Of a stretch of 64,000 nucleotides of DNA, positions 52,229 to 61,269 are shown piece after piece. The translations under genes were made by a program, and so were the position numbers. The stretch is from NCBI RefSeq assembly GCF_001187505.1, contig NZ_CP012150.1, forward strand, positions 6,854,048-6,918,047. Reading direction: 5' to 3'. Each line of letters opens with the position of its first letter. The stretch's first letter is position 1. The DNA comes from Mycolicibacterium goodii (GTDB lineage Bacteria > Actinomycetota > Actinomycetes > Mycobacteriales > Mycobacteriaceae). A model generated the notes under the pieces. The model was not told the origin of the DNA. It saw only the letters and a program-made list of their open reading frames with translations, and searched no databases.

Positions 52229-53583
52229 ATGCCCGCCCGTTGTCGTAGCGTGCGGGCGGCGTTGCGGGCATCGCCCGCGAGCGTCGTCGTGTCGGCGGTG
52301 CGCAGTTCGTCGTCGACAACGACCGGTTCACCGTTGACCAGCAGCAGCCGCAGCGGCGCGGGTGGTCCGAATACCAGCGCGCACACCGGGTCGTCGATGT
52401 CCGCGTGGCCCAGTCCGTCCATGCGCCACAGCGCGATATCGGCCAGCTTGCCGACCTCGATCGATCCCAGTTCGCGTTCGCGGCCCAGGCACCTGGCGCC
52501 GCCGATGGTGGCCGTGCGTAACACCTCTCGCGCGGTGATCGCCGTCGGTCCCAGCCGGTTGCGCGCCATGAGCAGCGCCTGTCTCAGCTCGCCGGCGAGG
52601 CCGCCGTGTTCATTGGAGGCCACCCCGTCGACCCCCATCCCGACGGGCACCCCCGCGGCCAGCAGCTCGGGTATCGGCGCGGTGCCCGAGCCGAGGCGCG
52701 CGTTGGAGCTCGGGCAGTGGGCGACGCCGGTGCCGGTGGCCGCGAGCTTGGCGATGTCGGTCGCCGACAGGTGCACGCCGTGCGCGAACCAGACGTCGTC
52801 GCCCAACCAGCCGAGCGATTCGACGTAATCGACCGGGCGTGCGCCGAACTTCTCCAGGCAGTACTGCTCTTCGTCGACGGTCTCGGCAATGTGGGTGTGC
52901 AGCCGCACCCCGACGTCGCGGGCCAGCGCCGCCGACTGCCGCATCAGTTTCCCGCTGACCGAGAAGGGTGAGCATGGGGCGAGCGCGATTCTGCGCATGG
53001 ATCCGAACGCGGGATCGTGATGGGCGCTCACGGCGTCCTGACACGCGGCGAGGATGGCGTCGATGTCCTCGACGACGCTGTCGGGCGGCAGCCCACCGGC
53101 CGAGGCGCCGAGGTCCATCGAGCCGCGGGTGGGGTGAAAGCGTAGTCCTATGCGTTGTGCCGCAGCGATTCCCGCGCCCAGGATGTCGCCGCCTCCGCGC
53201 GGGAACACGTAGTGGTGGTCGGTGGTCGTCGTGCATCCGGACAGCGCGAGCGCCGCCAGCGCCGCGCTGGCCGCGATGTATTCCAGGTCGGCGTCGAGGT
53301 GTTGCCACAGCGGATACAGCGTGGTCAGCCACTCGAACAGCGTGCCGTCCTGCGCGTGGCCACGGGTGATCCACTGATACAGGTGGTGGTGGGTGTTCAC
53401 CAGGCCCGGCGTGGCCAGACACCCACGCGCATCGATGATCTGCGCGCCGGGAAGCTCGGGCGCCGGGCCGTCACCGACCGCGGTGATCACGTTGTCGTCG
53501 ACGACGATGTACCCGTATCCGTGTTCTGTGCCCGCCGCGTCGACGGTGGCGATCGCGGCGCCGTCGATCACCAGCTTCGCCAC
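52225..53583 (-). CDS. 8-oxoguanine deaminase-type amidohydrolase
   Basis: A 452-residue amidohydrolase of the cluster that includes 8-oxoguanine deaminase and AtzB/TrzN-like chlorohydrolases. VNTHHHLYQWITRG near residue 65 holds the HxH metal pair; HTHIAETVDEE supplies a further His; GVDGVASNEHGGLAGELRQA is the characteristic loop with Asp. In a urate operon the expected reaction is 8-oxoguanine to urate. GTG 53583 has a GGGGGG upstream. It overlaps guaD and follows uricase by 22 bp. Confidence 0.85.
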   Translation of the reverse strand: MAKLVIDGAAIATVDAAGTEHGYGYIVVDDNVITAVGDGPAPELPGAQIIDARGCLATPGLVNTHHHLYQWITRGHAQDGTLFEWLTTLYPLWQHLDADLEYIAASAALAALALSGCTTTTDHHYVFPRGGGDILGAGIAAAQRIGLRFHPTRGSMDLGASAGGLPPDSVVEDIDAILAACQDAVSAHHDPAFGSMRRIALAPCSPFSVSGKLMRQSAALARDVGVRLHTHIAETVDEEQYCLEKFGARPVDYVESLGWLGDDVWFAHGVHLSATDIAKLAATGTGVAHCPSSNARLGSGTAPIPELLAAGVPVGMGVDGVASNEHGGLAGELRQALLMARNRLGPTAITAREVLRTATIGGARCLGRERELGSIEVGKLADIALWRMDGLGHADIDDPVCALVFGPPAPLRLLLVNGEPVVVDDELRTADTTTLAGDARNAARTLRQRAGI

Positions 53584-53605
53584 GATGCCCCCCGGTGCGC
53601 GTCCG

Positions 53606-54505
53606 TCACGCAAGCCAGCCCTGGTGCAGGTCCCATGCCGGCCCGGGCGGCGGCGCGTCGTCGCGCGCGACGGTGGCCTGGATCAGTCCGTATGGGCGGT
53701 CGTCGGCGTGGAACACCTCGTTGTTGTTCTCCAGCCCGAACGGCGAGAGATCGTAGACGAAGTGGTGTTTGTTGGGCGCCGACAGGCGCACTTCGGCGAT
53801 CATCGGGTAATTCTCCAGCACGGCCTTGCCCATGTGGAACAGCGTCTGTTGCAAGGCAAGTGACTGCAGGACGGCGAACTGTTCGACCATCCGCGCCTTG
53901 ACCCCGGTGTAGATGTCGTCCCAGTCCGCGTCGGTGGTGGTGAACCGCCACTGCGCGACCAGCGAGGTCGCCATGACGCGGTCGTGGGTGGGCTCGAGAA
54001 CCGTGTACTCGTCGGTGAGGAATCCGGCGAACTCCGATCCGGTCGACTTGAGGAGTACCAGATCCTTCAGGCCGCCGACGATCCATTCGCCGTCCTCGTC
54101 GACCGTCACCGCGGCGGTGCGGGTCTCCTGGCCCTTGCGGATCCAGGTGTGATCGTGTTCCGCGCCGTCGACAACCGCGCGTTCCCAAGCGTATTCGTCG
54201 ATCTCGATGCGCGCGCCGGTGACGGGTTGGACGTCCTTGACGAAGTGGCGGGCGAGCACCAGCCCGTATTCCTCGATGGTCGTGATGCCCGGTTGTTTGG
54301 CATAGGCGTACGCGGTCTGCTTCTGCGTGTCGGTGGGCAGCACCCGAGATTGATCGCCGGCGAGATGGGCGTCGCTGAAATCGCCGCGCAGACAGGTCGA
54401 TACGTTGAGGTCGTGGATCTCGTGGCGCGGGCTGTCGCGGTAGATCCGCACGACGCGGTTCTCGGCCTTCCCGTACTGGTTCTTGCCAAGGATGATGTCG
54501 GACAA
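53606..54505 (-). CDS. Urate oxidase (uricase)
   Basis: A 299-residue cofactor-free urate oxidase making 5-hydroxyisourate. YGKAENRVVRI holds the catalytic Lys, LPTDTQKQTAYAYAK the catalytic Thr, and APNKHHFVYDLSPFG the C-terminal His; NVSTCLRGDFSDAHLAGD is family-specific. TTG 54505 is the start, with GAGGGAG about 6 bases upstream; no ATG lies nearby in frame. Neighbours encode the next two enzymes of the pathway. Confidence 0.95.
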   Translation of the reverse strand: MSDIILGKNQYGKAENRVVRIYRDSPRHEIHDLNVSTCLRGDFSDAHLAGDQSRVLPTDTQKQTAYAYAKQPGITTIEEYGLVLARHFVKDVQPVTGARIEIDEYAWERAVVDGAEHDHTWIRKGQETRTAAVTVDEDGEWIVGGLKDLVLLKSTGSEFAGFLTDEYTVLEPTHDRVMATSLVAQWRFTTTDADWDDIYTGVKARMVEQFAVLQSLALQQTLFHMGKAVLENYPMIAEVRLSAPNKHHFVYDLSPFGLENNNEVFHADDRPYGLIQATVARDDAPPPGPAWDLHQGWLA

Positions 54506-54507
54506 AT

Positions 54508-54831
54508 TCAGCTCCCTCGATACGTCGAATAGGAAAAAGGCGCCAGCAACAGGGGCACATGGTACTTGGGGACGGTGTTGTCCAGATCCATGGCGACGAC
54601 GACCTCCGGGTACAGGACGCCGACCTGCTGCGCGGCGAAATAGGCTGCGGTGTCGAAACGCAACCGGTGCACGCCCGACGCCGGTCCGGTGTACAGGTCG
54701 GCGATCCTGCCGTCGCTGTCGGTGGTGCCCAGCGCCAGCACCGTGCCTTCGGCGTCGCTGAGCGTCACGGGCACCCCGACGGCCGGACGCCCGGTGACGA
54801 CGTCGAGCACGTGGGTACTGATATGCGTCAT
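54508..54831 (-). CDS. hiuH: 5-hydroxyisourate hydrolase (transthyretin-like)
   Basis: A 107-residue HIU hydrolase converting 5-hydroxyisourate to OHCU. ISTHVLDVVTGRPAVGVPV holds the N-terminal active-site His, TDSDGRIADL the Arg, KYHVPLLLAPFSYSTYRGS the late His and the family's C-terminal YRGS. ATG 54831 overlaps the uraD stop by 4 bp. Its TGA lies 2 bases before the uricase TTG. Confidence 0.95.
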   Translation of the reverse strand: MTHISTHVLDVVTGRPAVGVPVTLSDAEGTVLALGTTDSDGRIADLYTGPASGVHRLRFDTAAYFAAQQVGVLYPEVVVAMDLDNTVPKYHVPLLLAPFSYSTYRGS

Positions 54832-55343
54832 GCGTCCACCTTGGCGAACAAACGTTGCAGCCGCAGCCGATTGATCTTGGCGAGTTCGCTGCGCATGACC
54901 CGGCGCTCGGTTTCCGGGTCGTTGTCCAGGCGTTCGGTCAAGATCGCGAGAAGCTCCTCGGCGGAGCGGTTGCTCGCGCACACCAGGTAGACGTAGCCGA
55001 ACTTGTCCTCGTAGACCCGGTTCTTTTCGGCCAGTTCCGCGCGGACGGCCGCGTCGGCGTCGGCGACCTTCGCCTGCTCGCGCGCCGACGACGGGTTGTC
55101 GACCCGGCCCCCGATGCGCGGGTGCCCGTCGAGCGCGGCGTCGATCTCGGCGTCGGGGAGTTCGGCGAGCACCCGGTCGGCCCGGTCCAGCAGGGCCTCC
55201 ACATCCGGAAACGGTCCGCCCGCCAGCACCCGGCGGGCCCAGATCGTCGAGGTGCACACCTCGAACAGGACATGCATCCGCTGACGGTCGCTGAGCTGAT
55301 TGAAATCAGCGATGGTGAACGTGCGGGCGGTGGGCATGGTCAC
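54828..55343 (-). CDS. uraD: OHCU decarboxylase
   Basis: A 171-residue 2-oxo-4-hydroxy-4-carboxy-5-ureidoimidazoline decarboxylase, giving (S)-allantoin. The catalytic His74-Pro75 is in DGHPRIGG, the Ser/Glu pair in SSAREQ (86-90), and VYEDKFGYVYLVCASNRS is the family core. GTG 55343 overlaps the permease stop by 4 bp; ATG 55337 is an alternative. All active-site residues are intact, in contrast with the related domain fused to the permease upstream. Confidence 0.93.
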   Translation of the reverse strand: MTMPTARTFTIADFNQLSDRQRMHVLFEVCTSTIWARRVLAGGPFPDVEALLDRADRVLAELPDAEIDAALDGHPRIGGRVDNPSSAREQAKVADADAAVRAELAEKNRVYEDKFGYVYLVCASNRSAEELLAILTERLDNDPETERRVMRSELAKINRLRLQRLFAKVDA

Positions 55344-57244
55344 CGAAGTTCGGTGAGACGGCCGAAGCGTGCCGCCGCGATCGGGTTGGCGTCGGCCACA
55401 AGATCATCGAACCGGTACTTGACGATCTTGGCGATCTCGATCAGCGCGAATGACTTCTCCGCGGCCGGCGAGTTGTCGATCCGCGACCAGCCGTTCTGCA
55501 GCACCCGGTCGAAATGCTGGGTCTCACGCGCACAGATGATGAGCGGGAATCCGAAGTGTTCCCGGTACGCGGTGGCCAGTTGGACGACGTCGTTGTGATC
55601 GTCCTCGTCGAGGTTGGACAACGCGACGTGGTCGACGGCCAGCGCATGCCCCGTCTCGTCCTCGGCCCCGAGGTCGGGGAACGCGCGCACCAGTTCCAGC
55701 TGCTGGTCGGCCGAACCGGCGAGCAGGGCATCCTGAAACGCCTGCCGCAGCGCGTTGGTGTCGGTGAACGGCCGGCTCGTGAACACCCGCTCCAGCACCC
55801 ACGGCACGTTCTGCACCACGCGGCCGAACACCTCTTTGAAGCGTTGTTCGGTCATGCCGTTGACCTCGTCGAGGGTGATCGTGCCGCTGCCGGCAACGCG
55901 CGCACCGCTACCGCCGAGGTGGAAGAACACCACGTTGAGCAGGATCGCGGTGATCGCGCCGATGCTGATGCCGCTGCCGAACAGCAGATCGATACCGGCC
56001 GGGAGCGCCTGCGCCACATCCGGATACGACGTCACCCACAGCGCCGCCGCGAGGCTGGTGGTGACGATGATCAGGTTGCGGTGGTCGGTGAAGTCCACCT
56101 TGCCCAGCGTCTGGATGCCGACGACGGCCACCGTCGCGAACAGGGTGAGCGCCGCGCCGCCCAGCACGGGCTGCGGTATCGAGGACACCACCGCCGCGAC
56201 CTTGGGAAGGAAGCCCAGCAGGATCATGATCACACCTGCGGAGGCCACCACCCAGCGGCTCTTCACCCCGGTCAGCCGGACCAGGCCGACGTTCTCCGAG
56301 AACGCCGTGTAGGGGAAGGAGTTGAAGATGCCACCGATCGTGGTCGCCAGGCCGTCGGCACGCAGCACATTGCCGATGTCGGAGGCCTTGATGCGCTTGC
56401 CGACGATTTCGCCGGTCGCATAGGTGCTTCCGGTGGACTCCACGGCCGTGATCATCAGCACGATGATCATCGTCAGGCACGCGACGAAGTCGAACTTGGG
56501 CATGCCGAACAGGAACGGCTGTGTGAAGCCGAAGTAGTCGGCCTGCGCCACATCGTCGAAGTTCATGTCGCCCAACGCGAATGCCACCACGCAGCCGACG
56601 ACGAGACCGAGCAGCACCGCGATGGTGGCGAGAAATCCCCGGAATATCCGCTGGATCGCGACGATGACGACGATGGTGCCCAGGGCGTAGAGGAACCACC
56701 GTAGGTTGGTGGGATCGACCTCGCCGGTGTGCGGATTGGTCACCGCGTCGTGCGCACCGACGGGCACCAGGCACAGCCCGATGATCGTGATCAACGTTCC
56801 CGTGACCACGGGCGGGAAGTAGCGCAGCAGCTTGATGAACACCGGCGCGATCAGGAATGTGAAGATGCCTGCGACGATCACGGCCCCGTACACATAGAGC
56901 AGGCTGGGAGCACCGCCGCCGTGCGCGAGCCCGATCGCGATGATCGGCGAAACCCCGGCGAACGTCACGCCCTGCAGCAACGGCAGTCGTACGCCGACCT
57001 TCCAGAATCCGACCGCCTGGATGATCGAGGCGATACCGCACGTGAAAAGGTCGGCGGTGATCAGTTTCACGAGGTCCTGGGTGGGCAGGCCGATGGCGTT
57101 GGCGATCAGGATCGGAACCAGCACCGCGCCCGCGTAGAACGCCACCACATGCTGGAACCCGTACGTGGCGAGCTTGGCGACGGGGGGTATCTCGTCGACC
57201 GGATGCACACGTTTTTTCGACTGTTCGGTTACCGGTGCCACCAT
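55340..57244 (-). CDS. NCS2 purine permease fused to a degenerate OHCU decarboxylase domain
   Basis: A 634-residue fusion. Residues 20-450 are an NCS2 (UraA/PbuX/UapA-type) nucleobase:cation symporter with about 14 helices, the Glu motif LMITAVESTGSTYATGE and the signature FSENVGLVRLTGVKSR near 316-331. Residues 455-634 resemble OHCU decarboxylase (FKEVFGRVVQNVPWVLERVF, ATAYREHFGFPLIICA, FALIEIAKIVKYRFDDL), but the catalytic His-Pro is Phe522-Pro523 and the S-x-x-E-Q block is lost. Xanthine or urate import is inferred. GTG 57244 or the following codons start it; it diverges from the xanthine dehydrogenase genes. Confidence 0.88.
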   Translation of the reverse strand: MVAPVTEQSKKRVHPVDEIPPVAKLATYGFQHVVAFYAGAVLVPILIANAIGLPTQDLVKLITADLFTCGIASIIQAVGFWKVGVRLPLLQGVTFAGVSPIIAIGLAHGGGAPSLLYVYGAVIVAGIFTFLIAPVFIKLLRYFPPVVTGTLITIIGLCLVPVGAHDAVTNPHTGEVDPTNLRWFLYALGTIVVIVAIQRIFRGFLATIAVLLGLVVGCVVAFALGDMNFDDVAQADYFGFTQPFLFGMPKFDFVACLTMIIVLMITAVESTGSTYATGEIVGKRIKASDIGNVLRADGLATTIGGIFNSFPYTAFSENVGLVRLTGVKSRWVVASAGVIMILLGFLPKVAAVVSSIPQPVLGGAALTLFATVAVVGIQTLGKVDFTDHRNLIIVTTSLAAALWVTSYPDVAQALPAGIDLLFGSGISIGAITAILLNVVFFHLGGSGARVAGSGTITLDEVNGMTEQRFKEVFGRVVQNVPWVLERVFTSRPFTDTNALRQAFQDALLAGSADQQLELVRAFPDLGAEDETGHALAVDHVALSNLDEDDHNDVVQLATAYREHFGFPLIICARETQHFDRVLQNGWSRIDNSPAAEKSFALIEIAKIVKYRFDDLVADANPIAAARFGRLTELR

Positions 57245-57339
57245 CGACTAAGAATCGAACAGATCGCGGCAGTTCGCACGCCGAGCGATGACGGCGATTC
57301 ACGCTGCAGGGTGCGGTGGCATTGATTACGGTCGCGGGA

Positions 57340-58173
57340 ATGGACCTCAACACCGTGGAGGTGGTCGACCGGCCGACCTGTCGCGACGAGTTGTGGCCAC
57401 TGGGAGCCGGCGATGCCGTGTTGGCCGGCGGTACCTGGCTGTTCTCCGAACCTCAGCCGCAGCTGCGCAGACTCGTCGACCTCACGGGGTTGGGTTGGCC
57501 GCCGATCACGTTGGCCGACAGCGGTATCGAACTCGCCGCCACCTGCACACTGGCCGAGGTTTCGCGCCTTTCCGCCGATCTGCGGGCGCGGAGACCCGAC
57601 TGGGCGGCCGCACCTTTGTTACATCGGTGTTGCGGTGCATTGCTGGCGTCTTTCAAGATCGCGAACTGCGCCACCGTCGGTGGCAACATCTGTTTGTCGT
57701 TCCCGGCCGGGGCGATGATTTCGTTGTGCACGGCGCTCGACGGCGAGGTCACGGTGTGGCGGGCCGACGGCAGCGATTACCGGTTGCCCGTGGCCGATCT
57801 GGTGACCGGTATCGGCACCAATGTCTTGGCCGTCACCGACGTTCTGCGTTCGGTGCATCTTCCCGCCGCGGCATTGCGCGCCCGCACGGCGTTCCGCAAG
57901 CTGGCGCCGTCTCCGTTGGGTCGTTCCGGCGTCGTGGTGATCGGTCGCCGCGACACGGCGCCCGACGACGGGCGGTTCGTGCTCTCGGTGACCGCGGCGA
58001 CCGTGCGACCGTTTGTCTTCACGTTTCCTGAGGTGCCCGATCGGGATCAGCTCGCCGAGGCGCACGCGTCGATCCCGCTGGACGCGTGGACCCAGGACGC
58101 ACATGGCGATCCGGACTGGCGCCGGGCCATGACCTCGGTGCTGGCCGAGCAGATCCGTGCGGAGCTGGCGTGA
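57340..58173 (+). CDS. Xanthine dehydrogenase FAD-binding subunit
   Basis: A 277-residue molybdopterin dehydrogenase FAD-domain protein (CoxM/XdhB type). FAD motifs are VLAGGTWLFSEPQ near residue 32 and NCATVGGNICLSFPAGAM near 110. ATG 57340 is chosen; GTG 57316 is possible. It overlaps the Fe-S/Mo subunit by 4 bp (GTGA). Together they should oxidise hypoxanthine and xanthine to urate, passing electrons to NAD or another acceptor. It shares a 95-bp divergent promoter region with the permease. Confidence 0.88.
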   Translation: MDLNTVEVVDRPTCRDELWPLGAGDAVLAGGTWLFSEPQPQLRRLVDLTGLGWPPITLADSGIELAATCTLAEVSRLSADLRARRPDWAAAPLLHRCCGALLASFKIANCATVGGNICLSFPAGAMISLCTALDGEVTVWRADGSDYRLPVADLVTGIGTNVLAVTDVLRSVHLPAAALRARTAFRKLAPSPLGRSGVVVIGRRDTAPDDGRFVLSVTAATVRPFVFTFPEVPDRDQLAEAHASIPLDAWTQDAHGDPDWRRAMTSVLAEQIRAELA

Positions 58174-60857
58174 GCTTCACGGTCAACGGCAAGGCCATCT
58201 CCGGTGTCCCCCGGCCGGGGCAGTGTCTGCGGACCTTTCTGCGCGACCACGCCCATTTCGAGGTCAAGAAGGGATGCGACGCCGGCGACTGCGGCGCGTG
58301 CTCGGTGCTGGTCGATGACGTACCGGTGCACTCCTGTGTGTTCCCGGCTTTTCGCGCCGACGGCCGCGACGTGACAACCGTTGCCGGTCTGGGCACGCCC
58401 GACGATCTGCATCCCATGCAGCGCCGGTTCATCGAAGCGGCCGGGTTCCAGTGCGGCTTCTGCACCGCGGGAATGATCACCACCGCGTCGACGCTCACCG
58501 ACGACCAGCGCGCGAACCTGTCCGAGCAGCTCAAGGGCAATCTGTGCCGCTGCACGGGCTACCGCTCCATCACCGATGCGCTCGACGGCGTCGGCAATGT
58601 CGAAAAGTCCGGTGGCGCCGCGTCTTCGGTGGCCGCACCGGCGGCCGTGCGGGTGGCGACCGGCACCGAGCAGTACACCATGGACCACACGCCGGACGGC
58701 CTGCTGCACATGGCGGTGCTGGGCAGCCCGGTGGCACACGCGCGCATCGTCGACATCGACACGAGCGCCGCTGAGGCCATTCCCGGCGTGCACCTGGTGC
58801 TGACCTACGTCGACGCGCCGCGGGTAGCGTTCTCCACCGCGCGCCACGAGATCCGCGAGGACGACCCCGATGACACCTATGTGCTGGACAGCACCGTGCG
58901 GTTCATCGGACAGCGGGTCGCGGCGGTGGTCGCCGACAGCGTCGCGGCCGCTGAAAAAGCCTGCCGCGCAATCGCCGTCGAGTACGAACAACTTCCCGCG
59001 GTGTTCGATCCCGCAGCGGCGCGCTCCCCCGGCGCGCCGCTGCTGCACGCCGACAAAGGACCGGAGGCCCGCATCGCCGACCCGTCGCGCAACATCGTCG
59101 CCGAACTGCACGGCGGTGTCGGTGATGTCGAGCAGGCCGTGGCCACGGCACACACCGTCGTCCGCGGGCGCTACCGCACGCAGCGGGTGCAGCATGTCCA
59201 CCTGGAAACGCACGGCTGCACCGGGTGGGTGGACGACAACGGGCGGCTGACCATTCGCACCAGCACCCAGGTGCCATTCCTGGTGCGCGACGAACTGTGC
59301 CACATCTTCGGCTTGGAGCGCGACGCGGTGCGCGTGTTCGCCACACGTGTGGGCGGCGGCTTCGGCGGCAAGCAGGAGATGCTGGTCGAGGACCTGGTCG
59401 CGTTGGCGGTGCTGCGACTGCGCCGGCCGGTGCGTTATGAGTTCAGCCGGTCCGACGAGTTCACCATGGCGCCGTGCCGCCACCCGTTCCGGGTCGACGT
59501 CACCGTCGCGGCCGAGGCCGACGGCACTCTGACGGCGTTGGCCGTCGACGTCCTGACCGACGCCGGCGCGTACGGCAATCACAGCCCCGGCGTGATGTTT
59601 CACGGCTGCGCCGAATCGGTCGCGGTGTACCGCTGCCCGAACAAGCGCGTCGACGCGCAGTCGGTCTACACCAACAATCTGCCGTCGGGCGCGTTCCGGG
59701 GTTATGGCCTGGGTCAGATGATCTTCGCGATCGAGTCTGCCCTCGATGAACTCGCGCAACGCCTGGGCATCGATCCGTTCGAGCTGCGCCGCCGCAACGT
59801 GGTTCGCCCCGGTGACCGGTTGATCGATGCCCACGAACCCGAGGATCTGATGTTCGGCAGCTACGGCCTGGACCAGTGCCTCGACCTGGCCCAGGGTGCG
59901 CTCGCGGCGGGCGACGGGGCCGCCGCACCGGACGGCTGGCAGGTCGGTGAGGGGATGGCGATCGCCATGATCGCCACGTTGCCGCCGCGCGGGCATTTCG
60001 CCGACGCGACGGTGTCGCTACTCGATGATGGACGCTATGAGTTGTCGGTGGGAACAGCAGAATTCGGCAACGGCACCACCACCGTGCACTCCCAGCTGGT
60101 CGCGACGCTGATGAACACCACCGTCGACCGGGTGACCATCCGTCAATCCGACACCGATGCGTGTGGTTACGACACCGGGGCTTTCGGATCGGCGGGCATC
60201 GTGGTGGCCGGGCGGGCGGTGCATCAGGCGTGCGTCGCGCTGCGGGCCGCGATCGAACGTGCCGCGGCCGAGCTGACCGGAGTGGACGCGCTGTCGTGCG
60301 TCGTGGGCCCACACGGTGTGCAGTGCCGCGACCGGTTCGTCCCGTACAGCGAGCTCGCCCTGCCGTTGACCGCGACCGGCCATCATGACGGCACGCCGCG
60401 TTCGGTGGCGTTCAACGTGCACGGCTTCCGTGTGGCGGTCAACCCCGAGACCGGCGAGGTGCGGATCCTTCAGTCGGTTCAGGCCGCCGACGCCGGCGTG
60501 GTGCTCAACCCCGAGCAGTGCCGAGGGCAGGTGGAAGGCGGTGTGGCACAGGCGATCGGCTCGGCACTGTATGAGGAGATGCATGTCGGCGCCGACGGCA
60601 CGGTGCTCACTCAGACACTGCGCAACTACCACATCCCCCAACTCGCGGACATCCCACGGACCGAGGTCTATTTCGCGGACACCTACGACGAGCTCGGCCC
60701 GCTCGGCGCGAAGTCGATGAGCGAGTCGCCGTACAACCCGGTCGCGCCGGCGCTCGCGAATGGCATCGCGCGTGCCGTCGGCATCCGCCCGCTCGAGCTG
60801 CCGATGACACCGGCGAGGATCTGGCGGGCGCTTCACAGGTCGTCCACATCGACGTAG
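58170..60857 (+). CDS. Xanthine dehydrogenase, fused Fe-S and molybdenum subunit
   Basis: An 895-residue protein. Residues 1-150 are the two-cluster Fe-S domain (KGCDAGDCGACSVLVDD; CGFCTAGM and CRCTGY). From about 165 on is the molybdopterin domain, with VGGGFGGKQEML, GAFRGYGLGQ and the likely catalytic Glu in LGPLGAKSMSE. Its order Fe-S/Mo without FAD between differs from both eukaryotic Fe-S/FAD/Mo and common bacterial splits. GTG 58170 overlaps the FAD gene's stop. The 3' end overlaps the convergent LuxR-type gene by 25 bp. Confidence 0.92.
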   Translation: MSFTVNGKAISGVPRPGQCLRTFLRDHAHFEVKKGCDAGDCGACSVLVDDVPVHSCVFPAFRADGRDVTTVAGLGTPDDLHPMQRRFIEAAGFQCGFCTAGMITTASTLTDDQRANLSEQLKGNLCRCTGYRSITDALDGVGNVEKSGGAASSVAAPAAVRVATGTEQYTMDHTPDGLLHMAVLGSPVAHARIVDIDTSAAEAIPGVHLVLTYVDAPRVAFSTARHEIREDDPDDTYVLDSTVRFIGQRVAAVVADSVAAAEKACRAIAVEYEQLPAVFDPAAARSPGAPLLHADKGPEARIADPSRNIVAELHGGVGDVEQAVATAHTVVRGRYRTQRVQHVHLETHGCTGWVDDNGRLTIRTSTQVPFLVRDELCHIFGLERDAVRVFATRVGGGFGGKQEMLVEDLVALAVLRLRRPVRYEFSRSDEFTMAPCRHPFRVDVTVAAEADGTLTALAVDVLTDAGAYGNHSPGVMFHGCAESVAVYRCPNKRVDAQSVYTNNLPSGAFRGYGLGQMIFAIESALDELAQRLGIDPFELRRRNVVRPGDRLIDAHEPEDLMFGSYGLDQCLDLAQGALAAGDGAAAPDGWQVGEGMAIAMIATLPPRGHFADATVSLLDDGRYELSVGTAEFGNGTTTVHSQLVATLMNTTVDRVTIRQSDTDACGYDTGAFGSAGIVVAGRAVHQACVALRAAIERAAAELTGVDALSCVVGPHGVQCRDRFVPYSELALPLTATGHHDGTPRSVAFNVHGFRVAVNPETGEVRILQSVQAADAGVVLNPEQCRGQVEGGVAQAIGSALYEEMHVGADGTVLTQTLRNYHIPQLADIPRTEVYFADTYDELGPLGAKSMSESPYNPVAPALANGIARAVGIRPLELPMTPARIWRALHRSSTST

Positions 60858-61171
60858 CCGTCCTGGATGGCCCGCGCGACGAGCGCGGCCTTGGTGCGCG
60901 CAGGCCGCCCGGCCCGCTCGTACTTGTCGCGGATGCGCTGCAGGTAGGTGCGCACCGTGCCGGGTGCGAGATGCAGCGCCTTGCCGACTTCGATCTTGCT
61001 GTCGGACTTCAGCCACGCGATCAGGATCTCCTGTTCGCGGTCCGAAAGCTCAACGCGCGCAGGGCGTGCGGGCTTCACCGCGTCCGTCACCGGGCACACC
61101 GAGGCCGCGACGGCCTCGAGGTGACTGCGCCGACTTCCATTCAACGGCATTCGCGCCGAGCAGGCGGTCAT
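60833..61171 (-). CDS. LuxR-type helix-turn-helix protein, single domain
   Basis: A 112-residue protein. The LuxR/GerE HTH fills residues 40-105 (VELSDREQEILIAWLKSDS, LHLAPGTVRTYLQRIRDKY); there is no receiver or ligand-binding domain, only a 35-residue N-terminal part with two Cys. GGAGG lies 7 bases before ATG 61171. Its 3' end overlaps the xanthine dehydrogenase gene tail to tail by 25 bp, so the two transcripts are complementary there. It may control the purine genes; no direct evidence. Confidence 0.82.
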   Translation of the reverse strand: MTACSARMPLNGSRRSHLEAVAASVCPVTDAVKPARPARVELSDREQEILIAWLKSDSKIEVGKALHLAPGTVRTYLQRIRDKYERAGRPARTKAALVARAIQDGYVDVDDL

Positions 61172-61269
61172 GACGGTTCCTCCATCTGTCGTTTCGTCGC
61201 CCGCACGGTTGCGAGCCGAACAGATTGACAGAGGCCACCGACAAGTTCGGATTCACCCTGCTCGCGAGG

